Made by a program: the position numbers and the translations under genes. Under the pieces are notes generated by a model. That model saw only the letters and a program-made list of their open reading frames with translations. It was not told the origin of the DNA and did not search any database. A DNA stretch of 64,000 bases, from positions 1-64,000 of the forward strand of contig CAZIDP010000025.1 in assembly GCA_964537975.1 (NCBI GenBank), read 5' to 3'. Positions 25,576 through 35,518 of the stretch are shown here, one piece after another. Position 1 is the first letter of the stretch, and every line of letters starts with the position of its first letter. Source of the DNA: SCBR16-9 sp964537975 (GTDB taxonomy: Bacteria; Hydrogenedentota; Hydrogenedentia; Hydrogenedentales; SCBR16-9).

Positions 25576-27072
25576 TCATATTTTTTCACCGCGATACAAC
25601 ACTTTGTACAGGCAGGCAGATGCAGCCCAGTATGTTATTGCGCCCAGTGCGGTTGGGCCGGGTATGAAGCGGTAAGCTCCTGGCAGCATTCCAATCAATT
25701 GTGTTGTCGTCTCCATGACCCAGACGAGTGGTAAAATCGCATGTCCGAAGAGCATACCCAGCGGTATATAGATACTGCCTGAAACTACAATGAGTGGGCA
25801 CAGCCAGAGTATGCATGTCAGCAATGGCACAACTATCAGATTGGCTACAGGCCCCATAACCGGTAACACGTAAAAGAAATGCGCCGCAAAGGGAAGGGGA
25901 AGCACCTGTACACCCAGTACGGTTGCCAATGCACTCCGCAGGCTGTTCGGCCAAGTCTCTGGCAAGTAGTTTAGGAACCGTTCTCCGAACAATATCAAGG
26001 ATGCCACACTGGAAAAGGAAAGTAAAAATGCTGTGTCGTAAAGCAGGGCAGGATTGTACATAAGAAATCCTGTACCCGCCAGAGAAAGCGTCGTTGGCGC
26101 ATGGGGCTCTCTGTTAAATAATTCTGCTGTCAGATAGAGGCATATCATCCATGCTGCCCGCAGACTCGAGATTCTTGCACCTGCAATTAACGCAAAAAGG
26201 ATAACTGCCAGTGCAACCAATACTGCCTGCTTTTTCTGTGATCGGATGAACATGGCAAGCACAATCCGGCTGCTGATATAAACGATACCGACATGAATAC
26301 CGGAAACCGCAAGAATGTGGGCAGTTCCCGTCTTGAGAAAAGCTTCGTATTGCTCCTGTGGAATGTCGCCACGATCACCCAACCAAACTGTGCGTATAAA
26401 GGGTTGAACATGGCCGGGTAACGTTTTTGAAAAAATATCTGCTTGAAAATAACGCAACCGTGAGGCCCAATAATGTGGTGAATAGAAGGCGTTGTTTATC
26501 CTTGTGACTTCATCACCACGAATATTCATGGCGGTGTGGATACCCTGTGTGCGCAGGAAGTCTTCGATACCACCTATACCGAAGTTCACCGGACCCAGCA
26601 ACGGCATCAGCCGTCCTGTCACCCGGATACGTTCGCCGCTATACAATGGGCCAGCAGGATCGCTCCACCGCAGCGCAGTCTTGCCACGCAGTGTAACGGG
26701 TACATTGTTAATGATGACCGTATCAACACGCAGATGTACTCTCTGGTAGGTGCTCCCGGGTAATATTAAAGGTGACTGAAACACGGTACCTTCAAGTGTA
26801 TAGGTCGCAGTTGCATTATGAACGGCATGAAAAAACAGGGGGTCCCCTTGTGTTGCTCCGGGACGCAATTGGGCATAGAGCAACCCACAACCCAAAAACA
26901 TCAATATGAGTGCGATATGCCCGAACATAAGTAGACGTCGCAACGCCAAACTACCTGTTATCGCTACCAGAAAAAGCAATAACGCCAAGGCATAACCCGG
27001 AAAGTATCCCTCCTGTGTCAACCACAAGCCTGTTCCAAACGCGACGGCGCCCCATACTACCGGGTACCGCAT
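25576..27072 (-). CDS. comEC: ComEC/Rec2 DNA-uptake channel, without its C-terminal nuclease domain
   Basis: 498 residues, shorter than the usual 700-800 because the metallo-beta-lactamase domain is missing and encoded separately at 23684-24628. GGGGAGAGG precedes ATG 27072. The N-terminal 190 residues have two to three membrane helices and a DUF4131/OB-like soluble part (RIRVTGRLMPLLGPVNFG). The competence domain follows: TGTAHILAVSGIHVGIVY is the signature stretch, then about seven further helices. ComEC carries single-stranded DNA across the inner membrane during transformation. The stop is in the expected place between helices and the linker, so this looks like a genuine split and not a frameshift within one gene. 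Confidence 0.88.
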   Translation of the reverse strand: MRYPVVWGAVAFGTGLWLTQEGYFPGYALALLLFLVAITGSLALRRLLMFGHIALILMFLGCGLLYAQLRPGATQGDPLFFHAVHNATATYTLEGTVFQSPLILPGSTYQRVHLRVDTVIINNVPVTLRGKTALRWSDPAGPLYSGERIRVTGRLMPLLGPVNFGIGGIEDFLRTQGIHTAMNIRGDEVTRINNAFYSPHYWASRLRYFQADIFSKTLPGHVQPFIRTVWLGDRGDIPQEQYEAFLKTGTAHILAVSGIHVGIVYISSRIVLAMFIRSQKKQAVLVALAVILFALIAGARISSLRAAWMICLYLTAELFNREPHAPTTLSLAGTGFLMYNPALLYDTAFLLSFSSVASLILFGERFLNYLPETWPNSLRSALATVLGVQVLPLPFAAHFFYVLPVMGPVANLIVVPLLTCILWLCPLIVVSGSIYIPLGMLFGHAILPLVWVMETTTQLIGMLPGAYRFIPGPTALGAITYWAASACLYKVLYRGEKI

Positions 27073-27644
27073 AGCCTCTCCCCTTTATCAATTCGCCGAC
27101 CTGTGTCGGACAAGCATCAGATAACATTACCATACCGGCAAGGAGTTGTCAGATTCTCTGTACTATATTCCAGCTACTGTAATAGCCTAAGTTATACCGC
27201 CGGAAACAAACCAGGCATATATCTGCATGATAAAGTTAGCAATATTATATATAATTGATAATGGATTATCCATGGGGATTGGGGCCAAAAATGAGCGTAT
27301 CGTTTCAAGTAATATGTTCACGTTTCTATCCTGTCTGTATCTCAATGGTTAGGTTTAATACCAATGTTCATCATGTCTACATCGAATAGTACCCGATTGG
27401 TTTTCTACGTGCAAGATTCCAGCCCAGGCAGGGCTTCTTGACACGGAAAACGCCATCGTGTAACGTAGAGATCGTACAATACTTAAAAAATTCATATTAT
27501 ATGAATGTTATGAATAAATTGCTTTATCTGGAATGTTGAGAATACCGATTATAAATACAATGTTACCAAATGTAGTGGATGCCTGAATTCCAGGTAATAC
27601 AGACGTATTTCATTGATGGGCCGCAGATACGGAGTACATTTTTA
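27073..27644. other. Non-coding stretch between comEC and the PSD1-type gene
   Basis: No convincing gene. It must hold the divergent promoters of comEC and the PSD1 gene. A 15-base palindrome TTCATATTATATGAA (27491-27505) could be an operator. A TTGACA at about 27435 has a poor -10 (TAACGT) 17 bases later. Otherwise AT-rich with nothing recognisable. Confidence 0.5.
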
Positions 27645-29570
27645 ATGATAAAAAGACCGCATCGTTTATTGGGCTGCCTGGCTGTTGCAGCATTGACGGG
27701 GCTATTGGCAAGTGCCTTGACCTCTGTAAAAGAAATACCTCCCGCGCTGGAACGGCCTATAGATTTTGCCCATGAAGTCCATCCTATAATTGCAGAAAAC
27801 TGCTACCAGTGTCATGGTGGTGGGCGTGATCGGGGTGGATTTAATATGGACAGCCGTGATGCAATTCTAGCCGGAGGCGATGTCGGCGAAGTGATACAGC
27901 CCGGCAACAGCGCTGAAAGTTATTTGATAGAATTGCTGGTTGGACGCGAAGATGGCTTAAAAATGCCTCCTTCAGGACCCGGTCTGACCGATATGGAAAT
28001 CAGCATACTGCGCGCCTGGGTAGACCAGGATTTGCCCTGGACGTTGGAAGTGGATGCCGATGCGTATGCCATATCCATGTTGGAACCAAGACGTCCAGAA
28101 CTACCTGCGGGGAATGAACATCCCATCGATCGGATTCTAGCCCCTTATTTTCAGGAACATGGTATAACGCCACCAGAACCGGTATCCGATCGTGTGTATG
28201 CGCGCAGGGCCTATTACGATATAATTGGATTGCCCCCTTCCCCTGATGCCCTTGCACAGTTTGAAGCGGATGCTGCACCAGACAAGCGGGATCGACTTGT
28301 GGCAACGCTATTGCGTGACAATCAAGGGTATGCTGAGCACTGGATTACTTTCTGGAATGACACCCTTCGCAATGATTTTCAGGGTGTAGGCTATATTGAT
28401 GGTGGGCGACGACACATTACTGCCTGGTTATACAAGGCACTGCATGACAACCTGCCCTATGATCAATTTGTAACCCAACTCGTGGTACCTACCGATGAGA
28501 GTGAGGGGTTTGTCAAAGGAATAATCTGGCGCGGCGCCACAAATTCCAGTCAATTACCCCATATGCAGGCGGCACAAAATGTATCGCAAGTGTTTCTGGG
28601 TGTGAATCTCAAATGTGCCTCTTGTCATGACAGTTTCACCAACCAATGGACGCTCGATGAAGCTTATGGCATGGCCAGCATTTTCGCCGATGCGCCGCTG
28701 GAACTGGTACGTTGTGACACACCGACCGGTCGCATGTCTACGCCCTCATTCCTGTTTCCACGTCTTGGGATTATAGACGAAAATCTCACCCAGCAAGGCA
28801 GGCAGATGCAACTGGCCCGCTTGATTACAGCACCTGACAACGGCAGGTTTGCCCGCACGTTGGTGAATCGGCTGTTTGGCGAGTTTTTTGGCAGGGCATT
28901 GGTGGAGCCACTCGATGATCTGGACGCCACTCCGTGGAATCAAGATTTGCTGGACTGGCTGGCGATGGATTTTGTCGACCACGGTTATGACATACGCCAT
29001 ACCATCGGTAGGATATTAACTTCTCAGGCATACCAGTTGCCGCCAGATATCACTTATAAACCAGACGATCCATATGTGTTCCAGGGCCCCCTGCCCCGGC
29101 GCTTGTCGGCAGAACAATTTATCGACACGATTGCGGTCATCACGGGTAGCTGGGGAATCGAGCCCCGCTTTCATCCACCCGCTCCCGCAGAAACATATGC
29201 AGACATAGTGCGTGCCTGGCGCACTACGAACAACCCGCTCATGCAGGCGCTTGGTCGACCTCCGCGTGATCAGGTTATGTTGCGACGTGAGGAGCATCCA
29301 ACTACCTTGCAGGCACTGGAATTGACCAATGGTGATACGTTCGCACGGTTACTGGAGCGTGGTGCAACACACCTGATGAGTCAGGAATATGAAACCGGGG
29401 ACCTGGTGAGACATGTTTACAATCATGGACTGAACCGAGAACCTACGGACACCGAGGAGCGACTGGCAATGGCATTGCTGAACGGCGACTCGGGTAATAG
29501 CAGTGAAGCGGAAGTTGCCGATCTGTTATGGGCCATGGCACTGCTGCCGGAGTTCCAGTATTTATATTAA
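27645..29570 (+). CDS. PSD1-type cytochrome c / DUF1549-DUF1553 protein
   Basis: 641 residues from ATG 27645 (GGAG ten bases upstream), chosen because it starts a proper signal peptide (MIKRPHRLLGCLAVAALTG); an ATG at 27579 lacks a site. A c-type heme motif CYQCH lies at residues 53-57, with a Met-rich KMPPSGPGLT segment as in PSCyt1 domains. DUF1549 follows (VYARRAYYDIIGLPPSPDAL) with a second CASCH motif, then DUF1553 (FARTLVNRLFGEFFGRALVEP). These proteins are abundant in planctomycetes and relatives, and their reaction is not established. The DUF1501 gene follows on the same strand after 86 bases, the standard pairing. Confidence 0.9.
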   Translation: MIKRPHRLLGCLAVAALTGLLASALTSVKEIPPALERPIDFAHEVHPIIAENCYQCHGGGRDRGGFNMDSRDAILAGGDVGEVIQPGNSAESYLIELLVGREDGLKMPPSGPGLTDMEISILRAWVDQDLPWTLEVDADAYAISMLEPRRPELPAGNEHPIDRILAPYFQEHGITPPEPVSDRVYARRAYYDIIGLPPSPDALAQFEADAAPDKRDRLVATLLRDNQGYAEHWITFWNDTLRNDFQGVGYIDGGRRHITAWLYKALHDNLPYDQFVTQLVVPTDESEGFVKGIIWRGATNSSQLPHMQAAQNVSQVFLGVNLKCASCHDSFTNQWTLDEAYGMASIFADAPLELVRCDTPTGRMSTPSFLFPRLGIIDENLTQQGRQMQLARLITAPDNGRFARTLVNRLFGEFFGRALVEPLDDLDATPWNQDLLDWLAMDFVDHGYDIRHTIGRILTSQAYQLPPDITYKPDDPYVFQGPLPRRLSAEQFIDTIAVITGSWGIEPRFHPPAPAETYADIVRAWRTTNNPLMQALGRPPRDQVMLRREEHPTTLQALELTNGDTFARLLERGATHLMSQEYETGDLVRHVYNHGLNREPTDTEERLAMALLNGDSGNSSEAEVADLLWAMALLPEFQYLY

Positions 29571-29656
29571 CATGATGAAGCATTATCACAGAACAGGCAT
29601 ATCGCAAGAGAAATAATCACATTGGATACTTTTTGTCACCAGTAAGGAAATAAATC

Positions 29657-31105
29657 ATGCGCAGACATACTAGCCAACATACACGGCGGGATTTTCTGAA
29701 ATACGCGAGTGGCGCAACACTGGCCGCGTTGGCAGCAGGTGCCCCGATACAACACCTTGGCAATGCCCACGCTCAACATACAGCCCCAGCGCGCAACTTT
29801 ACCCCTAGCGCAGATACCGTCATACTTTTATGGATGGCTGGTGGAATGGCCCACACCGAGACGTTCGATCCCAAACACTACGAACCCTTTGTCGCGGGTA
29901 TGGAACCCGACAATGTGCTGAGCACTTTCCCCAGCATTCCAACCGTTATTGAAGGTTGCCGGTTTTCCGAGGGATTGGAATCAATTGCAAGCATCATGGA
30001 CCGGGGAACACTGGTTCGAAACTACCGTGCAGACGATTTAGGGTTCATATTGCACTCCCGGCATCAATACCAATGGCACACAGGCTATGCACCGCCCTTG
30101 ACGGTAGCGGCTCCACACATCGGTTCCGTCATAGCCCGCACTTTGGGGCCACGACATCCCGATATGCCGGCATTTATTGATATTGGACAACGCTTTGACG
30201 TTGGGGAAGGGGAGGAACTCAAAGCATTTCATACTGCCGGTTTTTTGGGCAGTGAATATGGACCATTTTTGGTGCCCAATCCTGAAGAGGCCATGTCCAC
30301 GGTACAACCACCCGCGGGAATGACCCCGGGCCGCTTCAGTAACCGCAGTAAATTTTTTCAAGAACTGGTACAACAGAGTCCTGTTGGTGAATATGGAAGC
30401 GACTACCAACAAGAATCACTGCTTCGTTCCATGGATAATGCACACTCCTTGTTGACTTCCCCCGCAGCCAAGGCATTTGATCTGTCCCTGGAGCCAAAAG
30501 AAGTTTATGAGCAATACAATACCGGACGCTTTGGGCTGGGTTGTCTTCTTGCACGACGCCTGACCGAGGCTGGTGCCCGATTTATTGAAGTGACCACCGA
30601 GTACATTCCATTTGAGTATTGGGACACCCACGAAAATGGCCATGAACGATTACGCGGAATGAAAGCCGATATCGACCGTCCTATTGCCCAGCTTGTTTTG
30701 GACCTTGAGGCACGTGGGCTGCTGGACCGCACCCTTATCGTGCTTGCGAGTGAGTTCAGCCGTGATATGCTGACCGAAGGTCGTCCCGACCAATTGGTGC
30801 GTGATCAGGTTGAAGTACCTGATCGCTTAACTGACCCGGTTCATTATGGAATGCATCGCCATTTTACCGATGCAGGATGTGTTCTGCTTTTTGGTGGTGG
30901 CATGAAACAAGGTGCCGTACATGGCGTTACTCAAGATGAGCGGCCATGCCGTATCATTGGTGAGCCAATCATGATCAGCGATTTGCATGCCACGATATAC
31001 CATGCCCTGGGTATACCTCCTGACCTGAGCTATGAAATTGAACAACGCCCATTCTACGTCACCAAAGATGGCCATGGCCGTCCGGTGATGGACTTGTTTG
31101 CCTGA
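29657..31105 (+). CDS. Tat-exported DUF1501 protein
   Basis: 482 residues; AAGGA precedes the ATG by eight bases. Twin-arginine signal with R10-R11 in TRRDFLKYASG and a hydrophobic stretch ending near residue 35. The body matches DUF1501, a sulfatase/alkaline-phosphatase-like fold: DTVILLWMAGGMAHTETFDPK at the start of the domain, FIEVTTEYIPFEYWDTHENGH in the middle, and LIVLASEFSRD and GVLLFGGG-like segments near the end. It pairs with the upstream PSD1-type gene, as in many planctomycete and Hydrogenedentota genomes, which suggests a shared extracytoplasmic task. The substrate is not known. Confidence 0.9.
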   Translation: MRRHTSQHTRRDFLKYASGATLAALAAGAPIQHLGNAHAQHTAPARNFTPSADTVILLWMAGGMAHTETFDPKHYEPFVAGMEPDNVLSTFPSIPTVIEGCRFSEGLESIASIMDRGTLVRNYRADDLGFILHSRHQYQWHTGYAPPLTVAAPHIGSVIARTLGPRHPDMPAFIDIGQRFDVGEGEELKAFHTAGFLGSEYGPFLVPNPEEAMSTVQPPAGMTPGRFSNRSKFFQELVQQSPVGEYGSDYQQESLLRSMDNAHSLLTSPAAKAFDLSLEPKEVYEQYNTGRFGLGCLLARRLTEAGARFIEVTTEYIPFEYWDTHENGHERLRGMKADIDRPIAQLVLDLEARGLLDRTLIVLASEFSRDMLTEGRPDQLVRDQVEVPDRLTDPVHYGMHRHFTDAGCVLLFGGGMKQGAVHGVTQDERPCRIIGEPIMISDLHATIYHALGIPPDLSYEIEQRPFYVTKDGHGRPVMDLFA

Positions 31106-31473
31106 TTGCACAACAACTTAAAAAAGCAGACCATGAATTGCCATATTTTTGTCAAAAATTTTTTGCTTCGATATAATGTTACTCATTTTTGAATAACTAA
31201 TCGCAAGGTATGTATAAAAGATTACAATAGATCGATGAAATAAATGACGAATTTTACGTTAAGTTGGATGAATTTCTTTATGCATACTATAAATAATGCG
31301 AATTTATTTGGTTAATGAGTAGATTCAATAATTGGCACGAAACATGCTCATTAATAATTCAGAAATTATTATAACATTATATCGGCTTCATTCAACCCCC
31401 TTATTCAGTGAGTGGCTATAGCAAAAATAAATTGTTGTAGCCACTTCCTATTTTGGAGCACCTTGAACTGTAT
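31106..31473. other. Convergent intergenic stretch with an 8-base inverted repeat
   Basis: No gene seen. The repeat AGTGGCTA (31411-31418) ... TAGCCACT (31438-31445), with an inner CAA/TTG pairing, lies 28 bases from the stop of the minus-strand PhyH gene. It may be a bidirectional transcript end for the convergent DUF1501 and PhyH genes. No strong T-run follows on either strand. The rest is AT-rich. Confidence 0.5.
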
Positions 31474-32397
31474 TCAGAAATGTCGCCAAAAGTTTTCATG
31501 GGGATATCGCAACGTCTCCAGTTGTATATTTACTTCGTTTTGAAATGGCGAAAAATCCTCTGGGGGATTGTATTCAAATGGTTTTTCCCTTGGATCAATG
31601 TAAGGTGCCTGTTTGCGCAGGTCAATACAATGCATTAACACACACTGTTTCAATGGTATATATTCAGGTGTGTGTGGTCCTTTTACCGATTCCACTGAGG
31701 CGGTGCGGAATTCATAATACATAACACGCCGTAATTTATTGCTGCTGTTGGAAGGTGAGCCGTGCAGCAACAAGATATCATGGAAAAGCACATCGCCCGG
31801 AGACATCAACAAAGGTACAGCACCCTCCGTTGAGAAACCTTTCTGGTTCAATATAGGCCGGATTTGTTCTTCTGACCAACGGTGACTCCCGGGATAGGCC
31901 CACAGGCATGTGTCTTCATCCGCATGATCAAGGTAAAAATCAACATTGAATATCGGCACATCACCGACAGCGTCTGTACCGGAGTCGCGGTGCCAAGGCA
32001 CGATGATCCCTTCACCCGGTAATTTCAGCACCATGGAATCCCAGGTTGGAATAAGATCGGAGCCGGTTATTTTCTCCACAGACCTTAAAATAAAGGGATG
32101 ACCAAGCAATACCTGGGCTTCATACACTTTATCAACCACATACTCAATGCGTGCCAAAGTCGGATTACCGGTTACATGTCCCGGTTTGTACATGTAGTCG
32201 GGGTGATCAATGGTCTCTTTTAATGCAGGCGACATCAATTCTGTCATTTTGCGTTGGAGCCGCATTAACTCCTCACCCCGCAAAACATTACGCAAGATAA
32301 GGTACCCATTTTCCAAGAAGAAATTTTTCTGATCGTCAGTAATACAATCTTCTTTTGAAAATCTTTCATGTGTGGTTTTTTCAGAGTTTGAACTCAT
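31474..32397 (-). CDS. PhyH-family Fe(II)/2-oxoglutarate dioxygenase
   Basis: 307 residues, the longest of the three PhyH proteins in the window. GAGG lies nine bases before ATG 32397. Iron ligands are H136 and D138 in PWHRDSGTDA and distal H212 in ILLLHGSPSN; arginines in KLRRVMYYEF follow. The DTCLWAYPGSH segment is family-typical. No signal peptide. It stands alone, divergent from the three-domain secreted protein gene (32674), with which it may share a promoter region. The substrate is unknown. Confidence 0.87.
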   Translation of the reverse strand: MSSNSEKTTHERFSKEDCITDDQKNFFLENGYLILRNVLRGEELMRLQRKMTELMSPALKETIDHPDYMYKPGHVTGNPTLARIEYVVDKVYEAQVLLGHPFILRSVEKITGSDLIPTWDSMVLKLPGEGIIVPWHRDSGTDAVGDVPIFNVDFYLDHADEDTCLWAYPGSHRWSEEQIRPILNQKGFSTEGAVPLLMSPGDVLFHDILLLHGSPSNSSNKLRRVMYYEFRTASVESVKGPHTPEYIPLKQCVLMHCIDLRKQAPYIDPREKPFEYNPPEDFSPFQNEVNIQLETLRYPHENFWRHF

Positions 32398-32673
32398 GTC
32401 TTTATCGCCTCACTGGTTAAGATTTTATCTTGCTCGCCTTTAAACACAGATATTCTTTATTATATTTATAATATATAATTTTATCAGATTACAAATTTTT
32501 ATCGGTGAGATTATCAATACAACCAAGGTGAAGCAATACCTGGAATGGCAAGAAATTCTGCCCAAGATACTGGAAGACGCATTGCAAGACATATAAGTTA
32601 CAATGTGGATCATAATGATGGTATATATGCTTCCAATCAATAACTGGTAAAGAAATCAGGAGGGCTGACAATA

Positions 32674-35352
32674 ATGAAGCGATTATTACTGGTAAACTTC
32701 GTGGCATGTATTATTTTCATGGGCGCGCCCATGACTTTTGCAGCAGAGAAAATAACGCTGACACCAATGCAAGGCGGGATGGGTGTACGAGCTACCTTGC
32801 CGATTGATGGGCAAGTTGTTACGCTGGCCATTCCGGAAACACTGGGTTGCAAAGAAGGATTACTGCTGAACTTCGTTGAGGTACCGGGGCAGATTCAGTG
32901 GGAAGGACCAGACCAGGATGGCGTTGTACAATGTGCCTGGTCTCCGGGTGGACGTATCCACTACACCGCACGTCTGGTACCACACACCGATTACCTTGAT
33001 ATTGAGTTCTCCATCACCAACCATACTTTGTTTACCTGGCATGATGTGTGGTCTTTTAATTGCGTAAACCCGACAGATGCTCCGTTGTTTCAGGATTACG
33101 GCATGCATCGTACCTACATTTCAATTGATGGCGTACCGCGTCGATTAAAGGACACTACGCGACGCGATGAATTTCAACAAGGGCGGGCGGTATATTTGCA
33201 CGAGCAAGCACCTGAAGGAGAAGAATCATTATGGCTTTGGAATTACAGGGGCGCCAGTTCAGACCACACCGATGATTCCTGGATGGCGCTGCTATCTGAA
33301 CCTTCGGGTTATGTCATGGCCGCTACCAGTGTGGACGCGCTTTTTTTGTTTAACAACAATACGTTGTCCTGCCTGCACTCCGCCCCTAATTTTGGTGATA
33401 TTGGCCCAGGAGAAACAAGCTTTACCGTCAGTCGCATTTATTTTATGGAAGGTGACCTGGAAACCTTGTTTGCGCGTATTGAAGCCGACCGCCCGGCGTT
33501 ACTGGCACGCCAGTCCTGGGCACGCCCCAAAAGGGATGAGCAGAAAGACCAAGGTGGTACCAACCTTTCCAAGATTAAGGAGCAGCATGCAATGTGTACC
33601 CATCATAATTCTTCAGAAAATTCCCCTGTTCAGCTTGAAGGTATTACCCCCAAGACTGCCCTGCCGGAAGCCGGATTCTCGGAACATACCCTGGGTATTC
33701 GTGCTTCAGTGGAAGGCATGGCAGGCCAGGTGGAATTACGCATGCCGGAAACCCTGCAGAGCGCACTTGGCCTGCACTTCATCGATCACTTTCGTGATGA
33801 CATGCAGCAGATCGCTCCCCTGGAACCACCGGTCTGGATTTCTGATGCAGAAACAGGTGCTTTACACTACGAGGCAGAAACTGATTCTGGGCTTGCGTTT
33901 GGAGCGGAAGTATTGCCGGTAAAACATGGCATCCAGCTTTATTTCTGGGTTGAGAACCGTGGAGAGACTCCCATCCATCGCATCAACAATCAGATGTGTT
34001 TTGTGATGACTGGCGTTCGGGAATTATCGGCACGGCATGACTTGAATCCAATATATACTTGGATTGATGGTATGTTTACTAGTTTGTCTTCTACTTCACC
34101 GACTCCAGAAGCTGTTGGACGCAGGCCCTGGATTCTGATGCGCACAAAGGAAATAGCATCCAATTACCAGGGCGCGATGGAGTGGCCGGACGGCTGGTGG
34201 GTTGTCGATCAACTTGCAGACCATAATCTGATTGCACGGGTAAGTGAAGATGGCAAACACCTGGTGGGGATTGCCTGGGACAGTCCAGCCGCAATGTTGA
34301 TGACGAATACCAACATCCCCTGCCTGCATGCAGGCCCGAATAACAGTCATAATCTTGAAGCAGGCGAGCGTGGGGAATGGCGTGGTATGTTGTACCTCAT
34401 GCCCAACGATCCGGATGCCCTGTTGGCAGCTTATTGGGAAGACCGCGCCAAGTGGCTGGATGTTGCTTCTGACAGGAACCTTGTTCAGTTAAACCCGCTC
34501 GTTAATGAGACCATAACGTTTCGTAAACCGGGAATGCCTGAAGGGCATGACCTGTCCCGGATTGCCTTATATATGCAAGCGCCCTGGATGGAAGGTCCTG
34601 TTGAGCTTCGCTTCCCTGAATACTTGCAGTCCTCCTTGGGCTTTCACTATCTGGATCACTATATAGAAAGCATTGTTCCACTGAGTGAGCTGCGCCCATT
34701 TCCAACCTGGAAAAGAGAAACATCCGGTGCAGTTTATTATTCATTTGAAACAGAAGAAGGTCTTTACTTTTCTGGGCGTGCGTTGTCGGGAGAAGATGAA
34801 GTCACGTTGTCGTTCATAGTAACCAATAATACAGGAAAAGATTTGGAACAGGTGGATGGTAATATGTGCCTGCATCTCGGAGGTAGTCCGGAGTTTAATC
34901 GGCCATTTAACCTTGATGCCTTGTTTGCTGTATTTGAAGACAAATTACAACCACTTTCTGCAACGACTCCGACACCAGAACAAGTTGGCCGTCAACCCTG
35001 GCTTATCCTCGTGACAACCTATGGTGAGAATCTGTTTCAAGGCCCGAAAGATACCGGAACGACCTGGTGGCGCACCGATCAGATCGCGCAAGAAAACCTC
35101 ATGGCAACGGTCAGTCGTGATGGCAAGCATCTTTTGGGGTATACCTGGGACCGCATGCCGTTAAACCTGATGAGCAACTGCGGAAATCCCTGCCTTCACA
35201 CAGGGCCAGGTGCCGTACCTGCGCTCAAGTCAGGTCAAACACATACCTGGAATGGCAAGATATATTTTCTGGAAAATAACCCGGATAAATTGATGGAACG
35301 ATACCAGCATGATCAAGTGTCCTGGGGAAAAGAATCACAGGGCAGCAATTAA
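32674..35352 (+). CDS. Secreted protein of three tandem related domains, unknown function
   Basis: 892 residues; AGGAGG ten bases before the ATG. Signal peptide MKRLLLVNF to FAAEK. Three related units of about 270 residues follow: roughly 27-300, 330-610 and 640-885. Each begins with a beta stretch (PETLGCKEGLLLNFVE, PETLQSALGLHFIDHF, PEYLQSSLGFHYLDHY), has a middle FxxxNxT/R segment, then, in units 2 and 3, SxTxPTPExVGRxPW, and closes with (S/D)GKHLxGxxWD, a CLHxxP motif and a FxExxPDxLxxRY-type end. Unit 1 is more divergent. Internal triplication is clear by eye. I do not recognise a named family; the beta-rich make-up hints at carbohydrate or surface binding. Cysteine-containing CLHxGP stretches repeat in all three units. 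Confidence 0.8.
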   Translation: MKRLLLVNFVACIIFMGAPMTFAAEKITLTPMQGGMGVRATLPIDGQVVTLAIPETLGCKEGLLLNFVEVPGQIQWEGPDQDGVVQCAWSPGGRIHYTARLVPHTDYLDIEFSITNHTLFTWHDVWSFNCVNPTDAPLFQDYGMHRTYISIDGVPRRLKDTTRRDEFQQGRAVYLHEQAPEGEESLWLWNYRGASSDHTDDSWMALLSEPSGYVMAATSVDALFLFNNNTLSCLHSAPNFGDIGPGETSFTVSRIYFMEGDLETLFARIEADRPALLARQSWARPKRDEQKDQGGTNLSKIKEQHAMCTHHNSSENSPVQLEGITPKTALPEAGFSEHTLGIRASVEGMAGQVELRMPETLQSALGLHFIDHFRDDMQQIAPLEPPVWISDAETGALHYEAETDSGLAFGAEVLPVKHGIQLYFWVENRGETPIHRINNQMCFVMTGVRELSARHDLNPIYTWIDGMFTSLSSTSPTPEAVGRRPWILMRTKEIASNYQGAMEWPDGWWVVDQLADHNLIARVSEDGKHLVGIAWDSPAAMLMTNTNIPCLHAGPNNSHNLEAGERGEWRGMLYLMPNDPDALLAAYWEDRAKWLDVASDRNLVQLNPLVNETITFRKPGMPEGHDLSRIALYMQAPWMEGPVELRFPEYLQSSLGFHYLDHYIESIVPLSELRPFPTWKRETSGAVYYSFETEEGLYFSGRALSGEDEVTLSFIVTNNTGKDLEQVDGNMCLHLGGSPEFNRPFNLDALFAVFEDKLQPLSATTPTPEQVGRQPWLILVTTYGENLFQGPKDTGTTWWRTDQIAQENLMATVSRDGKHLLGYTWDRMPLNLMSNCGNPCLHTGPGAVPALKSGQTHTWNGKIYFLENNPDKLMERYQHDQVSWGKESQGSN

Positions 35353-35518
35353 ATCTAAAAAATTAAAGCTGATTTCGATGAAGCTATAATTATAGGCAGA
35401 TTCAAGTCCAAGCCATGTTTGCACTTCACGTATCCAACAAAGCACAATAACGATAAAGTAATTTATTGACAATACTTGTCGTGTAGAAGTCAACGATATT
35501 CTCTAGAAAGTGCAGTTG

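Noticed and set aside
25576..27072. Frameshifted ComEC gene
   Set aside because: The channel gene ends with a clean stop at a domain boundary. The MBL part has its own ribosome site and membrane anchor, and an unrelated intact gene lies between, so a split is more likely than a sequencing error.
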